From positions 23,463-87,462 of the IMG/VR virus record IMGVR_UViG_3300028563_000014: a DNA stretch of 64,000 nucleotides. One strand, 5' to 3'. The notes beneath the pieces are model-generated. The model searched no databases and had not been told where the DNA came from. It saw nothing but the letters and a program-made list of their open reading frames with translations. This document shows, in pieces, positions 1 to 7,527 of this stretch; the first letter of the stretch is position 1, and the number at the start of each line of letters is the position of its first letter. The translations under genes and the position numbers were made by a program. The DNA is from a virus.

Positions 1-158
1 CCGGCGAGAACGTAGTCCTGGTATCCGCCGCCGCCGCCGTGAGCTGTTCCTCTCTTGACGAAAAACTCGATCGTGAAATCGCCGGATATCGACGGCGTGG
101 ACCCGAGGGCTACGTACTGGCCCTCGGTGTAGTCGAGTGGGAGTGCCCGGTTCGACAT
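1..158 (-). CDS. LamG-like lectin-fold protein, N-terminal fragment (runs off the window)
   Basis: The first 52 residues of a minus-strand gene are inside the window, starting at ATG 156-158 just after the beta-helix gene stops at 165. The N-terminus (MSNRALPLDYTEGQYVALGS, then a SGDFTIEFFVKR stretch) looks like the first strands of a concanavalin A/LamG jelly-roll domain, similar to the LamG part of the genes at 1949 and 44166. No signal peptide is seen. It probably continues the fibre/adhesin cluster. The family call rests on a short stretch and is tentative. Confidence 0.6.
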   Translation of the reverse strand, partial: MSNRALPLDYTEGQYVALGSTPSISGDFTIEFFVKRGTAHGGGGGYQDYVLA

Positions 159-164
159 GGCTCC

Positions 165-1952
165 TCAGAAGCCCCCGTACAAGAACAGGCCCGCGCGCCC
201 GACAGTGATCGTCGGTCCGCCGTTCAGCTGAGCCATCCCGAACCCAGCGCGCATGTAGTCGTTGATCGCCGCAGCCATCCACTGGGGATGAGGATTATTT
301 CTGGAGACCGTCCGAATCGCGGCCAGGTACCCGGCAGCATTCGTGAGCCCAATGCTGGCGGCGTAGCTGTCCAGGTTGCGGGACGGAGCAGGGAACGACG
401 TCGTCGCTGTCGACGGTCCGGCCTCGCTGCTCGCGCCGAGCCAGTTCGATCCGCCGCTGCTATAGCCGTGGTACGTCGAACCGTCCGTCCAGAAGTGCGA
501 CGTCGAGAGAAGCGAGTAGGTGTTCCCCGTGAACGTGAACGGCGTGAAGATCGCGCTGTCCACCTCGTAGGCCCCTTGGCCTTGGTCGGGGTCCTGGATG
601 ACGTTCGAGAAGATCTTGATGTTCGACCACGTCGGGCGCGCGGTGACGAGGATGCCCGTGTCGTGCATCCGATAGATCACGTTGTTGTCGATGTTCAGGT
701 TCCCGCTGAACTGCGTGCTAGTGTCGTCGTCGATGGCGATCGCGAAGGTCCCATTCGTGTAGCTGTAGTCGGTGAACAGGTTGTGCTCGATCACCGATCC
801 GTTGTTGTTTTTCATCTCGATGCCCCACCCGAGGCTGCGCCCGGTGGGGTTGCTCTGGTTCGTCTGGCTCAGGACGTTCCACGTGATGCTGCTGTTCGTG
901 ATGCACCCTGTCCCGTCGCACGACGATCCGGGCGTGCCGTTCGCCATGCTGATGCCGACCTCGCCCTGGAAGAAGAAATTATTGTAGGCGACGGTGTTGT
1001 TCGTGACCGTGATGTCCGTTCGCCCGTACTGAACGAATTTCAGACTCAGCGAGGATGACCTGCCAAAGATATTCCCACGAGCTGTTACGGCCGTGCTGTC
1101 CTCGATGTAGACGTGATGGTTGAAGACGTCGGCAGGTTGGCCGCCGGTCACGTTCCATGCGTTCATATCAAACCAGTTCTCTTCGAAGATGGTCCCAAAT
1201 GTTCCCGTGCTCGCCGCCGCGATGTACGCCCCTTGCGCGTGGCCACCGCAGCTTGACGGGTTTCCGTTGTACTGGTCGGTGATGACGTTGCGGCGGATCA
1301 CGATATCCGTCGGGTGGACGAGGCTGACGTAGGCGATATTGATCCCGTCCTCGAAGAAGTGGAACCAGTTGTCCTCGATGAGGAGGTCTGACCCCGCGTC
1401 GAAGATCGTGATTCCATTCGTACACGGGGCGGCTCCTCCCGATCCCCCGCCGGCACCCGCATAGTTGCCGCTCGCCGGGTCCTTGGCCGCGTCATAGAAA
1501 TCCAACCCGATGATGTAGACGTGGCTCAGCGTCCCCGACCCGCCCCGGCTGATGAACGAGCCTACGCTGCTGCTGCTGCTCGTCTGCAGCCGCGGCCTCG
1601 TCGTGCTGCCGGTGGAATAGCTCGATATCACGATGGGCTCGTCTGAGCCGCGACCGTTGAAGTTCGTCGGAAGGCCGAGACCTTCATCCGTCCACGTATC
1701 TCCAGCCTTCAGGTACAGGTGGTCAGGCTTGCCGTTGCGGATGAGCGCCAGCGCGTTCGAGAGGTGGCGCTTCGGAAGCGACGGGCTCAGGCCGCTGTTG
1801 CTGTCGCTGCCGCTGGTGCTGACGTAGACGTCGACCGTGTCGGAAGAGTCGGCCACCAGCGTGTAGCCGTTGCCATCGCGCGTGACGTTGGCAGCCCACG
1901 CAGAACTGCTGAGTCCCACGATGGCAACGACGATAGCGGCGTGAAGCCTCAC
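165..1952 (-). CDS. Exported right-handed parallel beta-helix protein (tailspike/pectate-lyase fold)
   Basis: 595 residues. The GTG start at 1950-1952 overlaps the TGA of the previous gene (GTGA) and directly gives a signal peptide (MRLHAAIVVAIVGLSSSAWA), so a longer reading from 2063 is unlikely. The mature part opens with a YVSTSGSDSNSG segment and continues with Asn/Gly-rich short strands (IEDNWF, IRRNVI, FEENWF, VTNNTV, IEHNLF, IDNNVI) at regular spacing, the pattern of beta-helix coils. Beta-helix phage proteins usually bind or cut surface polysaccharide. The signal peptide is odd for a virion fibre and may mean the product is exported from the infected cell. No catalytic residues were assigned. 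Confidence 0.85.
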   Translation of the reverse strand: MRLHAAIVVAIVGLSSSAWAANVTRDGNGYTLVADSSDTVDVYVSTSGSDSNSGLSPSLPKRHLSNALALIRNGKPDHLYLKAGDTWTDEGLGLPTNFNGRGSDEPIVISSYSTGSTTRPRLQTSSSSSVGSFISRGGSGTLSHVYIIGLDFYDAAKDPASGNYAGAGGGSGGAAPCTNGITIFDAGSDLLIEDNWFHFFEDGINIAYVSLVHPTDIVIRRNVITDQYNGNPSSCGGHAQGAYIAAASTGTFGTIFEENWFDMNAWNVTGGQPADVFNHHVYIEDSTAVTARGNIFGRSSSLSLKFVQYGRTDITVTNNTVAYNNFFFQGEVGISMANGTPGSSCDGTGCITNSSITWNVLSQTNQSNPTGRSLGWGIEMKNNNGSVIEHNLFTDYSYTNGTFAIAIDDDTSTQFSGNLNIDNNVIYRMHDTGILVTARPTWSNIKIFSNVIQDPDQGQGAYEVDSAIFTPFTFTGNTYSLLSTSHFWTDGSTYHGYSSGGSNWLGASSEAGPSTATTSFPAPSRNLDSYAASIGLTNAAGYLAAIRTVSRNNPHPQWMAAAINDYMRAGFGMAQLNGGPTITVGRAGLFLYGGF

Positions 1953-2878
1953 AGCGCGCACCCGACAACCAGACCGACGCCATGCCTCGCTTGCCACCAC
2001 CCGGGGACACTCATGTCGATGACTTCGACCGGTCCCGGTGGGTGCAAACCGGCAAGCACACAAGGGGGAGTAGACCAGCCAAGTGCAAACATGAAAGCAT
2101 CGTAGTTCGTCGTCCCTCCTCCGTTGGGGTCGGCGTCGTTATTCGCCAGGATCGCCGAATTGTGAGACGTCGCTTCAGTAGAGCCGAGCGGATTGGACGG
2201 GTCATAAAATGCCGCATAGGAAATGTAACTCGGCAATGTCAACGTGGCGTAGTTGCTGAATAACAGCGCGTTCGATGACCACGTGCTCGAAGTTGAGTCG
2301 ACGGCTGACGCGGACGTCAACTCAGACGAAACCGTGGCGGTCAGCGCGCTTCCGTTGCGCCATGCCTTTATTCGAGACGCCGCCGCTTGCCCCGTGTCAA
2401 CGGCTACCTGCAATCGATTGCGCCCCGCCGCCCATGGGAATGAGTAGTTCCCATTAGACGAGTAGACCTCCAGCGCCGTCCCGGTTCCCGAGACGAACAC
2501 CAAGAAGACGTACGCGATATTCACGTTTCCTACCTCTGCGATGATGTCGAATGACGCCGGCGTGGTGTCATCGAATTCGCACTCGAAGTAGAGCTTCGTT
2601 GTGCCGCCGTATGCGGTCTGGAACTTCGTTCCGTTAAGCGCAGCTGACGTAGCCGTGGCAGCACCGGCAAAATTGTAATAACCACCCCCGCTGTTGCTGC
2701 CCCACGCTGAACTCCCGCCCGCAGTGATCGTTGCGGCGACCGGTGAAGCAGCGGAGTCACCGATGGTGGTCCCGGTTCCTTCGTTGAATTTATAGAGCGC
2801 CAGCGGTGTCGTCGCCGCTGCAGGCGCGGACGCCAGGAGCATGACCAGCGCGAGTAGGAGTTTCTGCAGCCGGCGCAT
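1949..2878 (-). CDS. Exported LamG/concanavalin A-like lectin-domain protein
   Basis: 309 residues. The ATG at 2876-2878 overlaps the TGA of the preceding gene (ATGA). It begins with a signal peptide (MRRLQKLLLALVMLLASAPAAA). The mature N-terminus, LYKFNEGTGTTIGDSA, is the usual opening of a LamG/laminin-G-like domain, and a jelly-roll-like strand pattern follows (KLYFECEF, YVFLVFVSG, RNRLQVAV, IKAWRNGSAL). It lies in a coupled trio of exported fibre-like genes (5169 to 165). Carbohydrate or surface binding is likely from the fold; the ligand is unknown. Confidence 0.75.
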   Translation of the reverse strand: MRRLQKLLLALVMLLASAPAAATTPLALYKFNEGTGTTIGDSAASPVAATITAGGSSAWGSNSGGGYYNFAGAATATSAALNGTKFQTAYGGTTKLYFECEFDDTTPASFDIIAEVGNVNIAYVFLVFVSGTGTALEVYSSNGNYSFPWAAGRNRLQVAVDTGQAAASRIKAWRNGSALTATVSSELTSASAVDSTSSTWSSNALLFSNYATLTLPSYISYAAFYDPSNPLGSTEATSHNSAILANNDADPNGGGTTNYDAFMFALGWSTPPCVLAGLHPPGPVEVIDMSVPGWWQARHGVGLVVGCAL

Positions 2879-5169
2879 CAGTTCCACCCCACCGCGCTCT
2901 GACCGTAGGATCCATAGTAAGTGCTGTTGTAGTAGACGAACGTCACCCAGAATTGGGCGTTGGCCGCGGTCGGGATCGACGGCGCCGTGCCCTGCCACTT
3001 CACACCAGCTGGCCACGCGGGCAGCGAGAACCCTCCGGTGCCGTTCTGCAGGATGAGCAAACGCAAAACCGCGACTTGTCCGCTACCCAGCGTCGGCGCT
3101 GTGAACGTCGGCGTGCCGGACATGCTTCCGGTTGCTGTTGCGACGTAGACGTTCCCCGTGGTCCAGTCGGCCAAGAGCGGGTTCGCGCCAGTGATATTGC
3201 TGGCTCCGGCCTTGTACGAAGCGTCCTGGATATTGGTGATGTTGTTGCCGCCCATCGCGATGGGGCCGGACATCGTTCCGCCGGCGAGCGGCAGCGCCGA
3301 GCTGCTACCAGAGGCGACGGCCTGTCCGATGATCGTGGTCCCGTTGTAGGTGAAGTCGATGACGTCGCAGGCGTTGGGCGTCGGCGAGAGGACCGGCGCC
3401 GATCCGTCTCCCGCCCACACCAGCGTCGGCGACGTCGGCCAGGCCTGGTGTCGCGTTCCGGTCGCGTCCTGGCAGACCCAGGCCTCGAAGTGCTTGGCGC
3501 CGCCGATGGTCCAGGTCGGGGTCCCGGTAACGTCTCCGGTCAGGACCCAGAAATGGGTGTTGCAGGTGGTCGAGAAGTCGGCAAGGACGGGGGACGCGCC
3601 CGTCTTGTTGCCGTCATTGTGGTAGGTGGTCCCGCAGTCGATCGGGTTGTCGCCCAGGTTCAGCCGACCCGCCATGGTGGCGCCGGTCAACGTCGGGTTG
3701 AACGCGAAGCAAGCTGGGCCGGTCCCGGTCTCGTCTGTCAGACGCCCCGCCAGCGTCGAGGACGAGAACGTCGCCATGTCCGACATGGCCGCCGAGAACG
3801 CCAGTGCAGTCGCAGTCGTGTAGGCCACCACGCCAGCCGAGCTGATCCCGGTGGCGACCTGATTGGACCCCGCGGTGCTCGCGCGGACCGTGGTCCCGAT
3901 GTTCCCGCTCGAGTCCTTGTCGTGGAACCGGTGGTCCGTCGAGTCCGCCCAGCTGGCGAGATTCCCCGAGCCGGGCGTCCCCGGCGCAGAGCTCTCGGCC
4001 GTCGTGGCGGCGATGCCCGCGCCACCACCGGCTGGGACAGCCCACGCCCCATCAGCCCGCAGGAAGTTTGTAGTGCCGCCGCCGCTGGCCGGCGCCAGGC
4101 CCTTCAGGCTCGAGCTGAAGGCGTTCAGCGCCGCCGTCTGGGCGGAGGCGTCCACCAGTCCAGCCCAGGTCCGCCCGGCCGCCGAGCAGGTGTAGAGCGC
4201 GGCCGCGCCGGCACCGGTGAAATAGATGCACTTGTCGGCTGCCGTCGACAGGGCGGCGATCGCTGCCAGGTCGCTGTCGTACACCTGGACGTTCGTCCCC
4301 GGGACCAGCGATATGGCCGCCTGCGCTGCGGCGACGCTCGCTGCCGTTACCAGGCTCCGGCCGAGAGATGTGCTGTCAGTGATGGCCGTCGACCCGATCG
4401 CGATCGTCGAGCTCCCCGCCGCCGTCAGACGTCCATCGTTCCCGACCGTGTACGTGGCGACGTGCTGGCCATCGCCGTAGCCGCCAGGGCTGACGCCGGT
4501 GGGCGCCAAGCTCGGGTTCGGATAGTTATTGGCCAGCGACCCACCAGCCGGCCCACTGGGAGGTCCGCCGCCCCCTCCGCCGCCCGCCCCGGTGCCCAGG
4601 TACTGGTCCACCAGAGAGATCAGGTCGTTCACCAGGCCGTTCCCCGGGGCGCCGAGCCACCCGTTACTGTTCCCTGGGAAGTTGGCCTCGTTCGGAGAGT
4701 TGCCGAGCTTTCCCGTGGACGGGTCCGGGTTCGGCGGCGGGTCGATCTGGGGCGCTAGCTGGACGAGCCCTCGGTTCGGCCCAGGGACCGAGAACCACCG
4801 GATGTCCGTCACGCCGGGGTTCCCGCTGCGGTGGGAGGAGATCCAGAGCTTCTCGCGCACGCGGTAGGTCCCGACGACGTCAGGCGTGAACGTCGCCAGG
4901 GGCGTGTTCGACGTCTCGCCGTACGCCAGGACGCCGGTGGCGATGGCGCTGCCGCCGGGCACCCAGAGCATCTCGATCTGCCAGGATCCGATCCCCGTGG
5001 TCGTCCCGTTGCCCACCGAGACCACAGTCCCGGTCACGCCCTTCATCGCGAAACCGGCGGAGCCGACCGTGGCCCCCTGCGTGAACTTGATGCGGGCCAG
5101 CTGCGCCCGGGAGGCGCGCGGAACCAAGAGGACAGCTGCCACCAGGACAGCGACTGCGAGGCGCTTCAT
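2878..5169 (-). CDS. Tail-fibre-like protein with an N-terminal signal peptide
   Basis: 763 residues. The start at 5167-5169 lies exactly 37 bases below the first T of a TTGACG promoter-like box, with no Shine-Dalgarno sequence, so a leaderless message is likely. Residues 1-22 form a signal peptide (MKRLAVAVLVAAVLLVPRAS). The middle holds phage fibre signatures: a QHVATYTVGNDGRLTAAGSS repeat-type motif and GLAPASGGGTTNFLRADGAW, both common in tail-fibre and side-tail-fibre proteins. The C-terminal half has two related blocks (LNLGDNPIDCGTTYHNDGNK and IAMGGNNITNIQDASYKAG). Fibre sequence plus export signal is unusual: virion fibres normally assemble in the cytoplasm. Confidence 0.8.
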   Translation of the reverse strand: MKRLAVAVLVAAVLLVPRASRAQLARIKFTQGATVGSAGFAMKGVTGTVVSVGNGTTTGIGSWQIEMLWVPGGSAIATGVLAYGETSNTPLATFTPDVVGTYRVREKLWISSHRSGNPGVTDIRWFSVPGPNRGLVQLAPQIDPPPNPDPSTGKLGNSPNEANFPGNSNGWLGAPGNGLVNDLISLVDQYLGTGAGGGGGGGPPSGPAGGSLANNYPNPSLAPTGVSPGGYGDGQHVATYTVGNDGRLTAAGSSTIAIGSTAITDSTSLGRSLVTAASVAAAQAAISLVPGTNVQVYDSDLAAIAALSTAADKCIYFTGAGAAALYTCSAAGRTWAGLVDASAQTAALNAFSSSLKGLAPASGGGTTNFLRADGAWAVPAGGGAGIAATTAESSAPGTPGSGNLASWADSTDHRFHDKDSSGNIGTTVRASTAGSNQVATGISSAGVVAYTTATALAFSAAMSDMATFSSSTLAGRLTDETGTGPACFAFNPTLTGATMAGRLNLGDNPIDCGTTYHNDGNKTGASPVLADFSTTCNTHFWVLTGDVTGTPTWTIGGAKHFEAWVCQDATGTRHQAWPTSPTLVWAGDGSAPVLSPTPNACDVIDFTYNGTTIIGQAVASGSSSALPLAGGTMSGPIAMGGNNITNIQDASYKAGASNITGANPLLADWTTGNVYVATATGSMSGTPTFTAPTLGSGQVAVLRLLILQNGTGGFSLPAWPAGVKWQGTAPSIPTAANAQFWVTFVYYNSTYYGSYGQSAVGWN

Positions 5170-5206
5170 GCGTCCGAGGATGCGTCCCCGGCGCCTTGCG
5201 CGTCAA
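5170..5206 (-). promoter_or_regulatory. Late-type promoter motif P1 (leaderless start at 5169)
   Basis: Read on the minus strand: TTGACG, 17 bases, GCATCC, TCGGACGC, then ATG of the fibre gene. TTGAC falls at -37 to -33 relative to the A of ATG, so a transcript from this box would begin at the start codon. The arrangement matches sites at 27829 and 32560 almost base for base around GCATC-TCGG. The -35/-10 assignment is inferred from position. Confidence 0.6.
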
Positions 5207-5216
5207 TCTTCGAGGG

Positions 5217-5627
5217 TCAGCCAGCGCGGCGGCGCGGCGGACGGGACTGCGGCCCGGAGACCGGGATCGGTGACCTCGGGTCGCTCTGGTCGTGGTGGAT
5301 CATTGGGAACACCGGAAGCGCCGGAGCCGGTGGAGCCGGCACATCGACGATCAGGACCTTCGCTTCGATCTCCACGATCTGCCACTCCGAGGACGAGAAC
5401 TCTTCCGGGGACGGGTTCCAGCCGTGGATCGCCACTCCGGTGTCCGTCACCACCGAAAAAGCGTACTTCTCCCCCGGGCGCTTGACCAGCGCCAGCGCAG
5501 TCGGCCCCACGAACTCCGGCGCCTTCGTCGGCTTGTTGGCCACCCACGTTGCGTGGTTCGCGTATCTCCCGGCGTGCAGGGCTTGCAGGACCTGCTTCCA
5601 GGTCTGCCTGGTCTTGAGGACCCTCAT
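5217..5627 (-). CDS. Tad2-like (DUF2829) protein, possible anti-Thoeris factor
   Basis: 136 residues. Residues about 8-88 follow the Tad2/DUF2829 layout: WKQVLQALHAGRYANHATW (family form: aLxxLkxGxxxxRxxW), a central strand region, then TDTGVAIHGWNPSPEEFSSS and EWQIVEIE (family form: ..W.PSqeDlla.DWxIve). In known phages Tad2 sequesters the Thoeris signal molecule gcADPR; whether this copy keeps the pocket was not tested. Residues after about 95 are a Pro/Arg-rich tail absent from typical short Tad2 proteins. It sits between a glycosyltransferase gene and the exported fibre genes. DUF2829 also occurs in proteins of unknown function. Confidence 0.65.
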   Translation of the reverse strand: MRVLKTRQTWKQVLQALHAGRYANHATWVANKPTKAPEFVGPTALALVKRPGEKYAFSVVTDTGVAIHGWNPSPEEFSSSEWQIVEIEAKVLIVDVPAPPAPALPVFPMIHHDQSDPRSPIPVSGPQSRPPRRRAG

Positions 5628-5647
5628 GGCAACCGACTATACACCGC

Positions 5648-6337
5648 TCAGCGGTACAGCTCGTCCGACCCCAGGCAGCGCACGTCGAAGTCTGGCCCGG
5701 CCCAGGCGTTCGACGTCCTGCTCTCCAGTGTCATGTGCGGCGCAGCTAGAGATCGCTCGCCGACGTGCTGGTATAGGCCCGGGTAATGGACCCCGATCAT
5801 CCATCCGCGTCGCTTCCCGATCGCCCGGATGCAGTCGTCAGATCCGCCGCCCTTCATGTTCTCCATCTCCGGACGCGCGTGCTCGAGCTCGCGCAGGGTG
5901 CGCAGCGGGATCTTCAGCGCCTGGCAGTAGCTGAAGATCTGCGCGGGGACGCGCCAGATGCTCCGCGGGAACCACTCGTCCCCCCACGGAGCGTAGAGCA
6001 TGACCAGGGCACAGTCGGACGGGACGACCAGCGAGCAGGCGCGCGCGGCCGCCCCGGGACTGCCGCGCGCGTCGTCTTCGAGGAACACCAGGTTCTCGCC
6101 TGCGCGCGCAGCCAGTTCGAGCGCGGCCCAGGTCGACCAACGGTTCTCACCAGGACGTGCCACCGCGGGCTTCGGCGCCAGGTGTATCTCCCAGCCATCG
6201 CGCACTGCCGCTGCCGGCGGCGCGTCCCCGTCTACCACGACCACGCGCCGCTCCTCGCGAGGGGCTGAGTCGTCTACCCCGGAGATCGTGGCAGCCAAGT
6301 AATCCGGCCGCCGCGGGTCGGTCAGGACGGCGATCAA
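5648..6337 (-). CDS. GT25-like glycosyltransferase
   Basis: 229 residues. The start is a TTG at 6335-6337 that overlaps the TGA of the fibre gene (TTGA); no ATG or GTG lies nearby. The N-terminus (MIAVLTDPRRPDYLAATISG) and a VVVVDGD strand resemble a nucleotide-sugar transferase fold, LVFLEDDA at about residues 75-82 is the metal-binding acidic motif typical of family 25, and the C-terminal YPGLYQHVGERS resembles the conserved end of that family. It lies inside the tail-fibre cluster, so it may glycosylate fibres, but phage DNA or the host surface are also possible. Confidence 0.7.
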   Translation of the reverse strand: MIAVLTDPRRPDYLAATISGVDDSAPREERRVVVVDGDAPPAAAVRDGWEIHLAPKPAVARPGENRWSTWAALELAARAGENLVFLEDDARGSPGAAARACSLVVPSDCALVMLYAPWGDEWFPRSIWRVPAQIFSYCQALKIPLRTLRELEHARPEMENMKGGGSDDCIRAIGKRRGWMIGVHYPGLYQHVGERSLAAPHMTLESRTSNAWAGPDFDVRCLGSDELYR

Positions 6338-7524
6338 GACAGAGTGACCGTCGCCGTATAATTCAGGTTGAACGCCCCGTTCCCGAAGATCCCGAGACCG
6401 ATTGCCCGGTAACCGGCACGCGGCCCAGCCACATAGGGAGCGGGGATGGCAACGGTGACATCTGTGACACTGCCCGCGCTGCTGCTGCTGTAGCTGAAGA
6501 TCGTGCCAGCAATCGGGACGGTGGCCCCCGTCAGGTAGATGTTCGTCCCTCCGCCCGACGTGATCGCATTCATGAGGCCGACGTAGCGCATGGTCGTCGC
6601 GCCAGCGAGAACGCACTGGTCGATCGAATACTCCATGGGGTCGGAACTCGGGAGCGTCGCGTGCCCGCCGGGAAACCACTGGCTCAGGCTACCGGCCCCG
6701 TCGAGGACGCCACCGAACTGAAAGGTGCCAAGGATCTTCGCCGAGACGGTCGGGTTCGGGCCGCCGCCGCCCCCGGGCACGTTGATACCCGGGCCGGCTA
6801 GGATAGCGAGGACGCCGGTGTTGTTGACGATCGGGCTGGTCGCTGTCCCGGTGATCGAGATGCCGGTGCCCGCGCGGACAGACGTGACCACGCCGGTCAC
6901 GTTGATCACCGGGTTCTGCGCCGTACCGCTGATGGTGACGTTGGTCCCTGCCGTCGCGGACAGGACGCCGGTGTTGTTGACGATCGGGTTCGCGCCGGTT
7001 CCGGTAATGGAGATGCCGGGGCCGGAAGACACGGAGAGGACGCCCGTGTTGTTGATGATCGGGTTCGTGGACGTGCCCGTGATGCTGATGCCGGGCCCGG
7101 CGCTGACAGACGCCACGGCAGCTCCGGGGCCTACGCCGGCTACCTGGATCGCTGCCCCGACCGCATCGTCATAGACGAACCATGCCTTACCACCGGCGCC
7201 CGTGGTCGTGTCAGCTCCGGCCAGGAGCTGCATGGGCACGGTCCCACCCGGCGGTGACGCCGCGTTGTTCCCGAGCACCAGGGAGGACGGGAAGTAGAGC
7301 AGGAACTTTCGGCCGGGGAGCAGGTTGGTCGTCCCGATAAAATTGACCCGCGTCGCCCCGGTGACGTGGAAGTAGTCCTCGATCCCAGGGGTGACGATGG
7401 CCGCGGACGCGATGTCGGCGCCGCGCAGTGACTGCTGGAAGATCGGAAAGTCCGTGGCCACCGCCGCCGCCGCCGAGGCGTTGACGCCGTGGATCTTCTC
7501 TCCCTTGGTAAAAACGTAGCCCAT
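6334..7524 (-). CDS. Tail-fibre protein with ISITGT repeats
   Basis: 396 residues. The ATG at 7522-7524 follows the stop of the previous fibre by three bases. Residues 1-140 are a compact unique domain (MGYVFTKGEKIHGVNASAAA). Residues about 142-250 hold four repeats of about 25 residues around a GISITGT...NPIVNNTGVLS core. Residues 250-396 form a C-terminal beta-rich tip that may be receptor-binding. The same repeat occurs in the neighbouring 773-residue fibre. Such repeats normally make triple beta-spiral or shaft segments of trimeric fibres (inference). Confidence 0.8.
   Translation of the reverse strand: MGYVFTKGEKIHGVNASAAAAVATDFPIFQQSLRGADIASAAIVTPGIEDYFHVTGATRVNFIGTTNLLPGRKFLLYFPSSLVLGNNAASPPGGTVPMQLLAGADTTTGAGGKAWFVYDDAVGAAIQVAGVGPGAAVASVSAGPGISITGTSTNPIINNTGVLSVSSGPGISITGTGANPIVNNTGVLSATAGTNVTISGTAQNPVINVTGVVTSVRAGTGISITGTATSPIVNNTGVLAILAGPGINVPGGGGGPNPTVSAKILGTFQFGGVLDGAGSLSQWFPGGHATLPSSDPMEYSIDQCVLAGATTMRYVGLMNAITSGGGTNIYLTGATVPIAGTIFSYSSSSAGSVTDVTVAIPAPYVAGPRAGYRAIGLGIFGNGAFNLNYTATVTLS
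6775..7101 (-). repeat. Fibre shaft repeats, four units of about 75 bp
   Basis: The four coding repeats match residues 142-250 of the fibre. Each encodes a version of GPGISITGTxxNPIVNNTGV. On the plus strand they show as recurring gtgttgttgacgatcggg-type strings. Units differ by several substitutions, so they are diverged protein repeats and not recent duplications. Confidence 0.85.
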
Positions 7525-7527
7525 GGG

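Noticed and set aside
3685-3690. Further TTGAC box on the minus strand inside the fibre gene
   Set aside because: No GCATC-type hexamer or start codon lies at the expected distance; it is within coding sequence. The same applies to the boxes near 59269 and 51911.
6775-7101. CRISPR-like array
   Set aside because: Repeats are in frame with a fibre gene, diverged, and have no unique spacers of constant length.
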